Positions 1-13,758 of a stretch of DNA of 64,000 bases are shown piece by piece. This stretch comes from Anoplolepis gracilipes (Eukaryota; Arthropoda; Insecta; Hymenoptera; Formicidae). The first letter of the stretch is position 1, and each line of letters opens with the position of its first letter. The notes beneath the pieces are model-generated. The model was not told the origin of the DNA. It worked only from the letters and a program-made list of their open reading frames with translations, and did not search any database. Where the stretch lies: positions 14,376,233 through 14,440,232 of the forward strand of contig NC_132973.1 of assembly GCF_047496725.1 (NCBI RefSeq), in the 5' to 3' direction. Position numbers and translations under genes: made by a program.

Positions 1-3000
1 GTTCAGAAAATTAGTCGGACATGCTCAAGGAAGCTCATCGTTTCCGCGAAGTCTTAATTTTTTCCTGCCACGAAATCGAAGAATTCGCCACGGCGTTCTC
101 TCTTCTCATAGAATCATTTCGCTCGCGTTACATGCACTTATATACGGCGAACGCTGTTGAATTTATTGACTGCGCGCGAGAGATGGGAGTCATTAGACAA
201 TTAAACGTTTGATTCACGAATATAAACGATGACGACGGCGTATAAAGAAATCGTTGTGACTAAACAAAAAGTAGAGAAACAATCAATGCAATCAATGTTG
301 TAATATCGTGTATTACATGTTTGAAATTATATTTTATAATTATATCATATTATATTATAAAAGAGATAAGAAGATATTTTTCGCATGTCTATAACATAAA
401 CGTTTAAAAACGACTGTAACTTCCTTCCGCTAATCGTACTGAAACGCGTGTTAGCGCGTGCGGCCTCGCACGCGTCGAATTATACACCGTTGAATTATGA
501 ATGGCACGGGATAATGGAAATAATTAACAGCGTCCGATTTGCAGATACTAATGAAGAGCCGGCGAGACGCGGTTTGCTGCACGCATTAATGCGCATATCT
601 CACCGTCAGGAAATTCTCGGTCGCGCCGCAAGATGCATTTATAACAAAGCCATCTTTTGCAATTACCGCCATCGATTCTGCCTATCTACTACTTGCTTCT
701 TCGCGTAGCGAATTCGCACGCCATGCGGGCGACCGGTTCGATCGTGCGGCTAATATACGGCGGGAAAGGTGAATTTCGATTTCACCGGGTCGACGACGTG
801 ACCGTTGATCGCGGGCAGGTAAAGAAAATTAACGGTAACGCGCGAATAACTGTTATTATATTTTCCGGAAGATGTGTCTATTAAGGGCGCTTTCGCGAGA
901 ATCTCACGTTCAATCCTTCCAAATGCTAATTGTAAATTTGCAAAATGCCGGAAAAAGTGAGGACGTTAATATGAAATACTACATTACATTAAAATTTATT
1001 CAAATAAACAAGTTAAATATTTAAATGTAACTTTTAGAAAAAGATATCAAGAATGTATCATTGATCGTTTTAAGAAAAGATATCGAGAACGTATCACGTT
1101 GAGAAAATAAAATAATGTTTCTAATATATTGCGTTCAACTTTCTCTTAAGCTGTCAAAAGTAGTATAAATATATGAAATTATGAAGAGAATAATGTGTAA
1201 GTAGATCTGTGAAAGAGATATGAGATTTGTAACAACATGAATGATTTGTACGTACATATTCGCATAAATATCCGCTAGAAATGATAGTTCACGATAGCAA
1301 GGACTTTCTGCGCGGAACCGATTTTTATGGAATGAATTCCTGGCACGGATTCCTCGATCCAAAACGAAACGTGAAATGTGCAATGCACCTTCATCGACCC
1401 ACCTATCGTGGGAATCTATCACGCGACTCGAACCCGTCTCCCACTGGTTCGTACGCACACCGTTAATCCGCGTGTCGAAGGTCTGAATGCGAGAACCAAG
1501 CAAGTATATACAGCTGCTGCTGATATTTTTTAACCCGCTCTCTCGCTGCAAGTTTCTCATATCGACTGAATGAATCAGACGTCTATTCATTAAGCATTGA
1601 ATGCTAAATAATTCGCTTTGCGTAAAAAAAGCGTGGTTGTTATATCAATTTGCATTTCCCTGCAACACGTTTCAACAGCGTTCATTCGTTTCAATGGAAA
1701 CTTACTTCGAATTTTTGCTTATCCCGAATGGTTACATTGATAATGATTATTACTGTAATGACGTATATTTCGTCAGCGATAACAATTAAGTTGCGAAAGA
1801 AATCGATACATTTCGAAAGTTTAACTTGTGCAGATCTTCTAAAAAAAAGATCTTTATCAATTTTATCGCAATTCGCTAGACATTATATTAATCTCTCAAA
1901 TCAGCCATATATCAATAGAAATCTGTTATAATTATATAACTCGCGCATAACTTGCAATTCAGGCTCGCAATAGATCGTTCATGCGATCGACGTTTAATTA
2001 ATTAATCGATAGTTTCGCGCTGTTTTTATATTGCGATAGAAAGATGTATTAATTAGTCATGGAAGGAATATAAACTCACCTTTTCGTGAAAATAACTATG
2101 ACCAAATATATGTATCACAAATATTAATCAAATGCGGCACTCACCTGAAACAAAAAAATTATATCCATTAATTTAATTATATCTATTAATTTTATAGCGG
2201 AAATATATTTCTAAATAATCGTGCTATTATATATCGTTCTTTCCTTTTGCATTATAATTCTCCAATATTAAAAACAATTATTGCAGGAAGCATGCGTTAA
2301 TAATGAAGCATCGTCGCGAAACTCGCGCGATTAATGCTTCCACCGCAATTGATGGTGGACGAGATATCGATCTGTGATATCCGCGACCTCGTAGCGGCGG
2401 AAGATAAATTCCAAAGTTACCACAAAGCTACCTCGAACCAACGATTATCCTAGCGACTCTTCCTATTATGCACGCTATAATACATATATCGCGTGAGCAC
2501 GCAAGCCGCAAAATAGAATTCACGGGGGCGATCGCGCGCGCACTTCGTTATATGTTAGACTTTACGGTGAAGATCGCGAATGATAGAAGAAACGTTCAAG
2601 CTCCTTCGCGCGAGAATCGTCTCGCTATCTACCCTACATTTTGCATCCGTCATGAATACTCAGCATTTAACGGTCATGTTACACTCGTTACGCTGAAAAA
2701 TCGCGTTAAATGCATCACGCACGTTGTTTTAGATTCATGCTTCTCGCACGGCAAATTTCCTCTTCTTAAAATCGCATTAATAAATTAAAATAACTGAATT
2801 ATATCTTTGCACAAATATGAATACATTAAGGTTTCAAAAGAAATAGAGATTAAAAAGATTCTACAGGTTTTATAAGCTAAGATAAATATCTATAAATATA
2901 TATACGTTCGAAATTTCATTTTCTTTCCGATCGATTAAAAATACAATTTAAAAAAATTTTAATTTCTCTCAATACATAAATATTTCAGATCCATCAATTA

Positions 3001-4700
3001 TCGGTATGAATAATAGTCAGAATCCTAAGATTCAGATGATTATTAAAAGAAATAATTAGTGGCTCAATTTTTCGTTTCATGAGTAAGAACACGAAATATC
3101 ACATCGATACTTGTAACTTCTTCGAAATATTTTCTAGCTGTTACTAGTAGATAATATTTTATTGCACGAAAGGCCGAGAATTACGGAAAGCATACTCTTG
3201 TCTCGTTATATGTATGTGCAGGAAATATAACAAAAGCAATTTCTAAATAGAATGTTTCAATACATTATTATAATATTATATATATATTCTACATCACAGA
3301 ATTACATATTTTGGATATTAATTATAGCAGTGATGCTAACATAATTGCTTGTGTAATTATGTGTTTTGCAATGCAAACAATCATAATTAACTGCTTCGCG
3401 ATTTAGCATCATGCTGGAAGACATTTTAAGTTTATGTTTGATTTAAATGTGATCGACGAAATACACAAATATGATACTTGAATAATAAATTATTTCTTAA
3501 TTACGACAAATAAATGAATGAATTGAGCTTTATCCGATCTGAAAGGGAAAGCCAGCTGTATTTTTCCAATGATCCGTAAAAAGCAATCCGAGAACAATGC
3601 AACGAATGCACGATGCAAATGCATCGGAGATCTCTCCTTTCGTGCACGTGGCCGGAAGGAGAGAGAGAGGCGAGAGCAAACACATCGTTCGTATTCTGCC
3701 AATGCGAAACGCACGTTGACCTAGGCCATGGGTTATACACTGGCATCAGCGAAACGGGCAACAAACACGTTATAATGAACGGTCATAAATTCACTCAGTG
3801 TTCCGCATGGAGAAATTCTTCGTTATCGTTTATCGAGAAAAAAAATCACCGGCAAATAATAAGAAATATTTTTACAAAATCGGGTTATATATAAATTTGT
3901 ATATATTTTGAAAAAAGAGAAATGAGATATTTCTTACACTTTAAAATCCTGGATATTATTAAAGTGCGTTCGCCATCTTTAGCTTTCCGTAAATTCTCAC
4001 AATTTTGTTACATCTCCGTGAGACGCTTCTCTCGCGCTGAGATCTAATGAAAGTATCTCGGGCGCACAGTTTCTCGTTGAAAAATACTGATAAGCAGCCT
4101 GAACAATGTTCTATTGTGAAAAGCGTGTTAGTTAGGTAATATGCGAGAAAACGTTTCCTTCAGTTTAAAATGTTCTGCACCCGGCATAGTTAAGAACGCC
4201 TATGGCTAATCACCGAGAATAGCGCACGCTTAATTAGAAGAAGTTGAGCGAGATGATATTTCGCATCATGCAGCTTTATCGCTATAAATATACCATAATG
4301 CGGTCAGTCGCATTGTTAATTATAATTAAAAAAAGGAAAGAGTATCAACTTAAATATGTATTGCCACGGTAGCTTAAAGTTTAAGAAACCGTATAACAAA
4401 AACAAATGTGACTATTTATAAAATAAAGAAATAACTCTCTTGAAAAAGAAAAATATAACATCCGGTTGAATGACCTAAAGTTAACTTCTATAAAATTATC
4501 CTCGGCCCGGCTTCTTCTATTAGCTAGGACTTAATGTTTTATAGTGTTCACTTTTTTCGCAACGAAAATATATTGTATAGAATTACGCGGAATTTTATAC
4601 GAACTGGTTTCTGGTTTGTGTATCGTATTAAGAGCAAAACATTGCAGAGATACTAAGAGGTTAATGACGCGATTTTACGCGAGATGGTAGACAAGGTGAT
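1..4700. other. gene-poor AT-rich stretch, no supported gene
   Basis: Mostly AT-rich sequence with islands of higher GC and CpG content (about 1-200, 420-890, 1280-1500, 2280-2760 and 3560-3830). Open frames in these islands are short, start in arbitrary places, lack convincing splice structure and match no family I recognise. The longest, on the minus strand at 1135-1590, is listed under rejected items. The stretch could be intergenic or intron of the minus-strand gene whose first exon is proposed near 16.9 kb. A hairpin-forming segment lies at 3331-3411. Confidence 0.5.
3331..3411. repeat. imperfect nested hairpin
   Basis: TGATGCTAA at 3331-3339 pairs with TTAGCATCA at 3403-3411. Inside, GTAATTATG pairs with CATAATTA, and the loop holds a smaller palindrome, TTTGCA/TGCAAA. 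The overall size (about 80 nt) resembles a miRNA precursor or a small MITE remnant. I recognise no known miRNA seed. Confidence 0.35.
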
Positions 4701-4744
4701 CGTGGCAGATCAAAATTCGTCGAGACGAATTTTGATCTGCCACG
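4701..4744. repeat. perfect 21-bp inverted repeat with 2-nt loop
   Basis: Arms at 4701-4721 and 4724-4744 are exact reverse complements, separated by GA. The left arm begins CGTGGCAGATC and the right arm ends GATCTGCCACG. Just outside, AAGG (4693-4696) could pair with CCTT (4745-4748) across a 4-nt bulge. The arms are GC-richer than the flanks, so this is not an AT-slippage palindrome. Confidence 0.85.
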
Positions 4745-5886
4745 CCTTCCGTCCGGTGTACGAAAATCTTATGGAGCATCAAACCAACGGAATGCCATTA
4801 AGTCTTCGTCTACACGACACCGTACAGTCATTTTTCTTTCTTCTTTTTCTTTATCTCTCTCTCTCTCTCTCTTTCTTTCATACACAGTTTTTCAACTGCC
4901 AAGAGATTACGTATCGCGCAACATGATCGAGTTCCCTGGAACGATCGATGGTAGAAGACTTTCAACCACACGTAAATGGCACTAACCGACCTCTGGAGAC
5001 TTTAGTACTTTTCGCCAAACATATACTCTTTGCAATTATGGCAACTCGACTGCAAATAAAGCAACCCGCGCTAGACGTAGCAAACGTGCTACGAATAGCA
5101 AAATTATCGCGAAAATTACAATTCCGTGCTCCGAATCGTAAAAGTACTATACTGATTGGATGATAAGTGTGGATGAAGGTGATATTATGTCGTACTACTA
5201 TGAAACCTGGTTTATATTTAAATCGTTATCTCGATTTTTTATACTGGTGTACCATCGATTTAATATAATATAGTAAAGTAATATAGTAATACTTAGGATG
5301 TGTCCGTGAACTTAGTTCATGCGTAAATAATTGCGATAAAGTTTACAGCTCGTTGATTAGAAACCAATGTGAATAAAAATAAAAATTATGCGAGATTAAA
5401 AAATACTAATATTTGTAATAATATAAATCTTACTATACGATAATATAAATATTTATTAGATAAGTAAGTAGACATTATTAAATTATATCGCAATCATCTC
5501 CGAAATTTAAGAATAATAATTTGTAAGTTTTTTACAAATTTGATAAGCACTTCGTTATTCGAAAGTAATAATCGATCAGAATATTAAGGCCATGTTTCAT
5601 CAGACATTTTCATCTTGCCGGCACGTTACAGCATAGTATTGCAAGTAATTATAGGTCATTCGCTCGAGTTTATTTAGTGGCATACGATTCATTAGAACAA
5701 ATCCTTCGTTTCCTCCGCCAAGATAAATCGCTCTCTGTATGTTTTATCATACACATTACCAACATATAAACGCGAAATATCATTATATAATAATTGTGTG
5801 ATTCGGTTCAACACACCGATGTATACTTATCTAGATGTTAATCTTTCTTAATTCTAACAGTGCACGTTAAATATGTAAATATTGTG

Positions 5887-5889
<3 letters not shown>

Positions 5890-5924
<35 letters not shown>
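5890..5924. repeat. (TA)n microsatellite
   Basis: Uninterrupted alternating TA of about 35 bases, seen directly. Confidence 0.95.
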
Positions 5925-5931
<7 letters not shown>

Positions 5932-8900
5932 ATTAAAAAAAATATGTTCCATTTTTTCAAAATTCAAAAATATAAAAGTAATTTATGTGTATGTGTTTAC
6001 GAGAGCTTAAGCATTAATCTCTCATTTGATCAGCTGTAATACAATATCTTCCTATTATAAACAAATAATGATATTAGACGTACCTAGATCAGACTGTTCA
6101 TATTTTGCGAGCATTGCGACTACCATTATGGAGCCTCTCCTACTCGATTCGGAATCGTTCACATTAACCACCGAAAGTGACAGTCAACGAATGTGACTAA
6201 AAATTTTTGTGAAAGTAACAAAATCGAAGAATCTCGATATTATACGATATCGAGAAGCCAAAAAAGGTTAACGGAACGAGACAATTCCGAGTGTTACCAG
6301 CCCTCGATATACGCGGTGAATCACCAATTTAGGACACTGTGTAGGCACGTACCGCCTTCGTTATGAACAGGTCGAGCGTAATTTATGTCGTCGTGTTTTA
6401 TACAAGCCTACAAAAAGAGTTCACTTTTGTGATATTTTATTTTCTGTCATAACACGTGTAAATAAAATATATTAAAATATATAATAAACAAAATTTTCCG
6501 GATATTACAAAATTCTGGCAAAAATAATATCAGTTACTATAATAGAATATTTTACTTCAGCAGCTTGCGAATTTAGTGATTGATGCAAGGATATAATGAA
6601 TTTCATTTTCCAATGTATAACTCTTTTTATCAAATTTTCTGAAATATTTTACTATGATATTTTACTATGATAACCGAGACCAACAAATTTCTTATTTCTT
6701 CCGTAATAAATATGATACAAAAAACTAAACAAAGTTGCCAGATACTTCACTGGAAAAAAAAAGAATTGAGAGAACGAACACCCGAAAAAACTCAACGAAT
6801 AAACAATCGCGAAATATTTGTCTCAAAATGCGCACTGACCGGCGAATCACACGATAAGAGTTTGATTATCGTGTATGCGCGCGCGCTCGCGAAGGTGGAG
6901 AAAACCTCTAGACCCTCGTCCGCGTGTCCTTGACTTTCGCGTGGAAGACGCGTAACTGGCTCGCGCACTCGAATTCAGTATCGGAACGGGACCGAGATTC
7001 GTTCTACGGCTGCGTGAAGCCGAGTGCAGGCCTCCGAGTGCGATGAATCAAGCCCCCCTTTTCTTTCCTCTCGAGTCGACGCACCGCGGCTTCCTCATCC
7101 CCTCCTCGATCCCTTTTCCGTTGCATCTCTTTCTCCGCCCTCGCGAAGGAAAAATAGCATTACGGATGTCGCGATGACAACTGTCGAGACAATTCTTGGA
7201 AAGGTTCATGACATCGACAATCTATTTTCAGTCGCATAGTTCAATTATAAAAGATACAACAAATTAATTGCGATATATTAAAATAATTTCATCCTCAATA
7301 AATATATATGTATATACATATAATCGAGCTTTTTTTAAATATATTTTAATTTGAAAAATATTTTTGATTTGTTGATTATGTGATCTGCTATAGGTCTGTT
7401 ATTTAAATACATACATTTAAATGCGATTTATAATGAAAAACTAGAATGAAAGATATTGAAAGATAATTAGGAAGAAGAAAGAAATGCAGAGTAGAATTAA
7501 TTTGAGCGAATCAATTTATGGTAATTCTTAGAGAAAATGCAACATACGTAACTCGCACGCACCTAGCGTTCAGAAAGTAGCAAACAATGTTATGTCGAAA
7601 AAAAAAGCAAGGAAATAAAGAAGATGATAAAAGATAGACGGATTGCATTCTACTCATGATTAGAGATTTTTTTTTTTAATTAGTAAAAATTCGAAACGGC
7701 GCGTGATGACATTAAATAGGCAATCTGCCAATGACTAAATCAAGAACGTGTGCAAGATCTATATGTGTTAACACTTGATGAATCTTACTTCTATTTCTGC
7801 TGTATGTAGTCACACACCTGATAGAATCAACTAGAATATTCTACATGAGATTTCAAGCTGAATGAGTCAATTCAGCAAAGACACAAGCATATCTCGAATA
7901 TTTAAATTGCCAAAAGTTTATAATACATATAATTTCAACCTAATTGAAAACAGAGCTTCTTGCAATATTCTTCATTCAAATGCGCTAATTGATAATAAAA
8001 TTTATTTCTTATTTAAATTCAAGTCAAACTTTTAATTTTATATAATTTAAATTTGTAATATTTTATAGTCGCCAAGACATTTTACTATCTCTACGGGAAA
8101 AAAGATCAAATTTAAATCGACTCAAAGAATTTACACAAAAAATATTATTACTATTCGTGAGCAGTACACATATCAGGATGGTTCATGATTCATCTATCCT
8201 TTTATATCGAAGCGAACGAACGGAAAGCGTGCTTTAGCCACGCGAAGCTATCGCGATAAAAACAGGAATGTCCTGTCTGTGTGGTATCAGAAAAGAAAGT
8301 AAAAATTCGCGCGTAATTACCATGCTCACAAGCATAACTCACGATCTCAAACCGCACGCCGTACACAAGCGTACCACATGCCGCGCAAGCAAGAGAACGA
8401 TGTAGACTTTCACAGACGGGATTGCTTGACGGAGCGAACAACAAATGACCGATGGTGCCTGGCATGTGCATAGAAATCGGACGAATGAGGGTTGGTCGAA
8501 TACGTCGTGCGATCGCGCGGCGCGTTTAACACACGGACGTGTGAAAACGTGATCACGAGAGATTTCTCGCGTTAGCATCAAAGTAAGAGAGAGAGAGAGA
8601 GAGAGAGACAGACTTTCCTCCGAGGCGATTTCTAACGTCGGATGCATATATAAACGATGGCGACACGAGAGATCGTTGCTCCCACTTTGCATAGTGACGC
8701 ATCGCGAAACTTCCTTGCTATATTTCCAAGTAAATCGAGTATGAAAAGTTGGATCAAAAAAGAAACTTATGCTTCGGAACTGTCAGTCGCAAGTTTCACA
8801 AGAATTTTTTGGCGAATAAGTGTCAATCTGTGACACAAATGCATAACGCGATATGTATTGGAAAATGGCATTTACGTTATTTAGATTCGTATGATTCGAA

Positions 8901-10594
8901 ACTTTACTTATTGTTAGGGACATTAGATTAAATTATTTTAGACGTTAAAAAATAAAGAAACTTATGCTGATAATATATAGAATGTAAAGTAATGCTATCG
9001 CATGAAATGGCTTTATTTATCAAAAGATTTAATAAATCAAATAATTTACGCTAATGTTAAAATGAAAAAAGGATCAGAGAATTTTGTAAAAAGTTTATCA
9101 TGTAACAATATGTCAGTCGAAAAGAGTTATTGCGAGATAAAGACGATTACGAAAATACAAATTTGAAATCGCTTAAAGAAAAGAAAAAGAAAATGAAAAC
9201 GATATATTAAAATAAATCAAGCATTTATTAAAGACATCGTTGTGATACGTCATGTAAAAACAAAACGGTAAACGCAAAATAAAAATCGGAACATATATAT
9301 GTGCAGATAGAAATATAATCATAGTATGAGGTGTGAGATCTATTATTTATGCAAATTATCAATTAAATTTTTATTTAAAAAATTTGAAGCAAGAACGAGA
9401 ATAAGAAAAAATTTCAGATGCCTAATAAATATTCGAAATTGTTCCGGAAGGCAATATGAAATTTGAAAGGAGTTATATAAAAGGAGAAAAAAAGCAGGAA
9501 AAATAGAAAAAAACTGAAATTTTATATAGTAAGCGGGTATGCAATATAATGCGCGCGCAAAACCGTGGATTAAACAATATTCGTGATACATTCTCGTATG
9601 TAATAAAAATAACACATATCCGAGTCTATAAATAAACGTTGAATCGAGAAGAAATCAAAGAAGAAGATGGATCAATCGATCGCGCGATCGATCGCGGTCT
9701 TATCAATTGAATTATGCATAATTACATAAGCCAAGCTAAAATATATCTCTAGATGTGATCGTTTATCTTTCTTTTGACTATTCGATTACTCGTCGTGCTT
9801 GAGGAGCAACAACTTCTCGGCGGGAAACGCTGACCGAAAACTACCGTCCGGTTGATGATTACGTAACGGTGTTAAAATAATTAGTGCGTATTACGTAGCG
9901 TTGCGCGCGGCCGTAATTGGTAGAGTCTGCACGTCGACAAGCGAGAATACGACTACGATGGAGGCATGCGATACAGTACTGGACGTTGGGTATACGAAAT
10001 GTAAATTTTCTCGTTATGTATCCTCTCGTTAATTTATTACTTCGATCTGGCCGCGGTTTGACATTTTCTCATTTGATAAATCTTAATTTATTCCGCATTA
10101 ACGTGATGAAATTTCTTATTAATATAATATAAACTTCTTATTAATATAAACGAAAAAGCAAGTTAAACATAAATGATGGTACAACAAAATATCTTATAAA
10201 AATTATCTTTCTTTACAAATCAATTATTCAATTATCTACTATTCAATCAACTATTTAGCAAAGAAGCAAAGGGATTATGCGATATATACGATGTCGAGAG
10301 ATGAGAAAATAATGACAAAATTGAAGATGGATAGGTAATAGGTTGGAAATTTCCATGACACGATTATATCCGAGCAAAACCATGTTAAAAAAAAATATAC
10401 ATATATATACATTAGTAGCATATCCAAGGCGACGAGATTCGAGTAGTGAGTCATCATGTACAATATCGATTCACCTACATTGAGGAATCCGCATGTGAGC
10501 ATATATTCTAGAGACTTGTATCTACTACACGGGACGAGGACGACAAGGAGACACAAGACGAGGACGATGAAGAGACACGAGACGGACAATTCAT

Positions 10595-10638
10595 TACGAG
10601 CCGACCACGAGCACTTCCCGTTGCCGATTCGGCTCGTA
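10595..10638. repeat. 10-bp inverted repeat
   Basis: TACGAGCCGA at 10595-10604 and its exact reverse complement TCGGCTCGTA at 10629-10638, separated by 24 bases. It is GC-rich relative to its surroundings and follows a purine-rich GACGA/GAGAC segment. It could be a structured RNA element or chance. Confidence 0.6.
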
Positions 10639-10889
10639 GTCGGCAAATGTCGACCAATTTAAAGCGTTCCACATCGTTTCCTGTTTATTACACGTCCCTA
10701 ATGTCGGCGCGATCAATGACTACGTGACCCTGACTCGGAAAATATCATGCAAATTCGCGCGCTCGTTATGTATAAATTAACCTCTTTTATTTCGTGAAAA
10801 TTGGATGAATAATTTGTCACTAGTCTCTGTTTAATAATAAGAGAATCACATAAACCATTACTTGTGCAGATGTATATGTTCACATATCT

Positions 10890-10894
<5 letters not shown>

Positions 10895-10941
<47 letters not shown>
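10895..10941. repeat. (TA)n microsatellite
   Basis: Alternating TA run of about 45 bases after a short GTGTGT tract, seen directly. Confidence 0.95.
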
Positions 10942-10942
<1 letters not shown>

Positions 10943-11094
10943 GTAATATCCTTTACGCCTTGAATGAAGTAATATATAACGCTGAGATAGGGTTACAAAA
11001 AATACTATGTCATTATTTTGATATGGCTTAAAGAACGTCTGCGAAGTTGACACTTCATCTTTTAAAAAACTAATTTTTTTTCTTTAGTTCTGAA

Positions 11095-11495
11095 TGCACC
11101 CCGAAGAGTTCTTACAATTAGTAATTTTAAAAATAGTTCCGATGATTTAAGCTAAAAAATCGATCGATGAATTTTAGGGATGCTAACTTCACAAAATGGA
11201 ATGTCTAAATCGGCGATAATTTTAAAACGTGTAATAATTAATCAAGTAAAAAAGCTCTCTCTAATTCAATAAAATGAACAGGTTTAAAAAGACGTTAAAA
11301 GCTATAAAAAATATGAATTTAATAATTAAAAATAATTAAGAATAACATGAAAGGTTACATATAGATGTTTACAATTTAAATTCATATTTTTTTATAGCTC
11401 TTAACGCCTTTTTAAACCTGTTCATTCAATTTTAAAACGATTAAAAATAAATAATTTTGTCACTAGAATATCTTGTAGAACTCTTGAGGTGCTTA
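11095..11495. mobile_element. palindromic MITE-like element
   Basis: The inner arms are strong: AACAGGTTTAAAAAGACGTT (from 11278) mirrors AACGCCTTTTTAAACCTGTT (to about 11422), and both continue through ATAGCT and a copy of AATTCATAT. Outer arms are weaker: GCACCCCGAAGAGTTCT near 11096 resembles the reverse complement of AGAACTCTTGAGGTGC near 11478-11493. There is no coding capacity, so this fits a non-autonomous foldback or MITE element. The family is not identified and no target duplication could be fixed. Confidence 0.6.
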
Positions 11496-11808
11496 AAGAG
11501 GACCTGGATGGATCAGTTATGTCAAAAGTTAATAAATCTAATACAGAGATTGATGAATTTGACAAAACACTTTTAGCCTTTTAAAATATAAAATTAATAA
11601 TTAATTTGTGATTTTAAGTTTCAGAAAAATTTATGAAAATTTTAATTCTACAGGGCAAATCTTTACTTCAACTCATATATTAATTATTAAGTTTATATTA
11701 AATTTATATTTTAAAAGGCTAAATATATTTTGTACAATATCAAATTTATGAATCTTAAAATGTATTAGATTTATTAATTTTTGATGTAACGGTTCCAGTT
11801 CTCCTTTA
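11496..11808. mobile_element. second palindromic MITE-like element
   Basis: The left end, reading GGACCTGGATGG then AATAAATCTAATAC, is the diverged reverse complement of the right end, GTATTAGATTTATT then GGTTCCAGTTCTCC. Inside, TTTTAGCCTTTTAAAATATAAA mirrors ATTTTAAAAGGCTAAA, interrupted by small differences. It has no open frame and directly abuts the preceding palindromic element, so the pair may be one composite or nested insertion. Confidence 0.65.
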
Positions 11809-12830
11809 AAACCGAGAATCAATCTCTCGATTTAAATGAAGATACAAGCAAGAAGGAAAAAAGAGGGAGGTATAAGCGATACAGAATAAAGTGGATTAGA
11901 ATAAAACCAATACATTGTACGCAGACATGTATATATATATGTAACTATTATTATAAATTGCCTTTTGAACACTACATGACACGGGAATTCGACATTGAAG
12001 AATTAGCAATGGAAAGCGGCGCGCACGATGAAATTATCAAAGTCAGAAATAAATGATCAGATTTTGAAACCTGACTTCGTAAATCGAGGCGAATAACAAT
12101 ACCATACCGTTACCGGGAAGGCAGTCATATAGGTGTTACAACAATAAATAACTGCAACCTACTTATGCGCCTTCGTTACACAGTGCGCTACTCGTATGTC
12201 AAAGAGCTTCTATCAATCTGAAACACGGACACGAAACGCGATGCCTCGAATGATCAACTCAACAGACTTGTACTGTCCCGATGAAAGAGATGAAACCGGC
12301 TACCCGATATAACGAACCGTAAACTGCTCTCGATCAAAGTTCATCGTTATGAATGGATGATTCATAAACTAATCTTTAATCGTTGAAATATATTATCTCG
12401 TTGATTTCACTACAATTATCCTGCACTAATTATCCTTAACTAATTGCACAAATATTAATTTTGTTAAAAGCTTTAATAATGTTTAAAGCTTTTTTAAACA
12501 CGATCTATAATTAATTCTTAACAAGAAATGCAAGATGATCTATCTATAATTGTATGTAGAGCATATCTTAATACATGTGTATTCTAATGTATGCATATAT
12601 TATACATTTTACTTCTTTTAGAATACTTTCCTTGTATTACTGTATAACATAAAATTATAAATAAATTTTTGTCGCACATTAAATTGTTTAAAATAAGTTT
12701 AGATATTCGTAGAGAAATTCAAAGTAATGATATGAAAATTATTCAAACATTGTGCTTATTTTTTTGTCATGTTTTACGCAGCGGTTTAACAAAATGCACG
12801 TTCAACATTTCGACGATATGTTTTTGTAAG

Positions 12831-12866
12831 AACTTTGCATTGAAATAAAGTTCAATATGCAAAGTT
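12831..12866. repeat. short near-perfect hairpin
   Basis: AACTTTGCATTGAA at 12831-12844 pairs with TTCAATATGCAAAGTT at 12851-12866, with one bulge and a 6-nt loop. It is too short for a standard miRNA precursor and may be a transposon remnant. Confidence 0.55.
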
Positions 12867-13758
12867 GACATTGATATTATCTAATATTTATGACTAATAT
12901 TAAGATGTTGCAGGATTTGCAAGCGATAAACTTATGTCAATATTATAATTAGCAATACAATGAGATGTGCATATATTTTCAAGACAATATATAATAAAAA
13001 TTAACTGATAATAACTTTCAAATAGGAATAAAATATTAGACAACGAAAATAAATTCTTAGATAACGGTATAATACTTTATTTTACATAAAAATATATGAA
13101 TATGTATTTCCGGAAAAAAATGATTAAAATGTTGAAACTGATTGTGAAACTTTACTCACAAATGTAACGTCGACTTTCATTATAATATTACGAATGCATT
13201 GCCAAGTTCAGGATCATTTTGACATTGTAAATATAAAAATAATAAAAGTACATCGATGAAATTATTGAATTTATGTATTTTGGGAGGCCGTGTCTGCACA
13301 GACGTGCATAATCGGCCGACTTCCTTCCGTTAGAAACTCGCTGAACCATGTCGGTATACGTAAAACCATCTGGCGCGGGCTACGTAAGCGACCAATGCAA
13401 CTTACAACATGGAAACCGCACGTATATACGTGAAGCCATTAATAAATAAATTTTGTAATGTCTCCCAACCACACAAACGACACGGTGTATAAAAATATTC
13501 CTGAATTATGACGATAAATATGCCAATTAATTTCGCTACTATTTATTGTAAGTTATGATACTTATATACGTATAATATCAAAATTGTAATTATCACTAAA
13601 TGCGCTCTATATAAGATCATTGCTAAAAGCCTTTATTGTTATATGTACAAATAATTTTCAATGTAATGTGACCCGTATTAATTTTAAAGCAAAAATGATT
13701 AACAAAGAAAAAGGAGAGGAGGAGGAAAAGAGAGAATACAATTTTATATACAATTCTA

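Larger units (their letters stand above)
4745..11090. other. gene-poor stretch with simple repeats
   Basis: No gene recognised. CpG-containing islands occur near 6810-7200, 8200-8700, 9780-10000 and 10500-10660, but their open frames are short and unrelated to any family I know. Simple repeats include TC at about 4853-4872, (TA)n at 5890-5924, GA at 8587-8608 and (TA)n at 10895-10941. A 10-bp inverted repeat lies at 10595-10638. Confidence 0.5.

Noticed and set aside
1135..1590. 151-codon minus-strand open frame, and a tRNA-like T-arm (GGGTTCGAGTCG) near 1426
   Set aside because: No family match, no splice context, and the second half is low-complexity. The T-arm has a mismatch and no acceptor or anticodon arm could be folded around it, so neither gene nor tRNA is supported.
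2468..2788. 106-codon plus-strand open frame
   Set aside because: It lies in a GC-richer patch with no recognisable domain, codon pattern or neighbouring exon.
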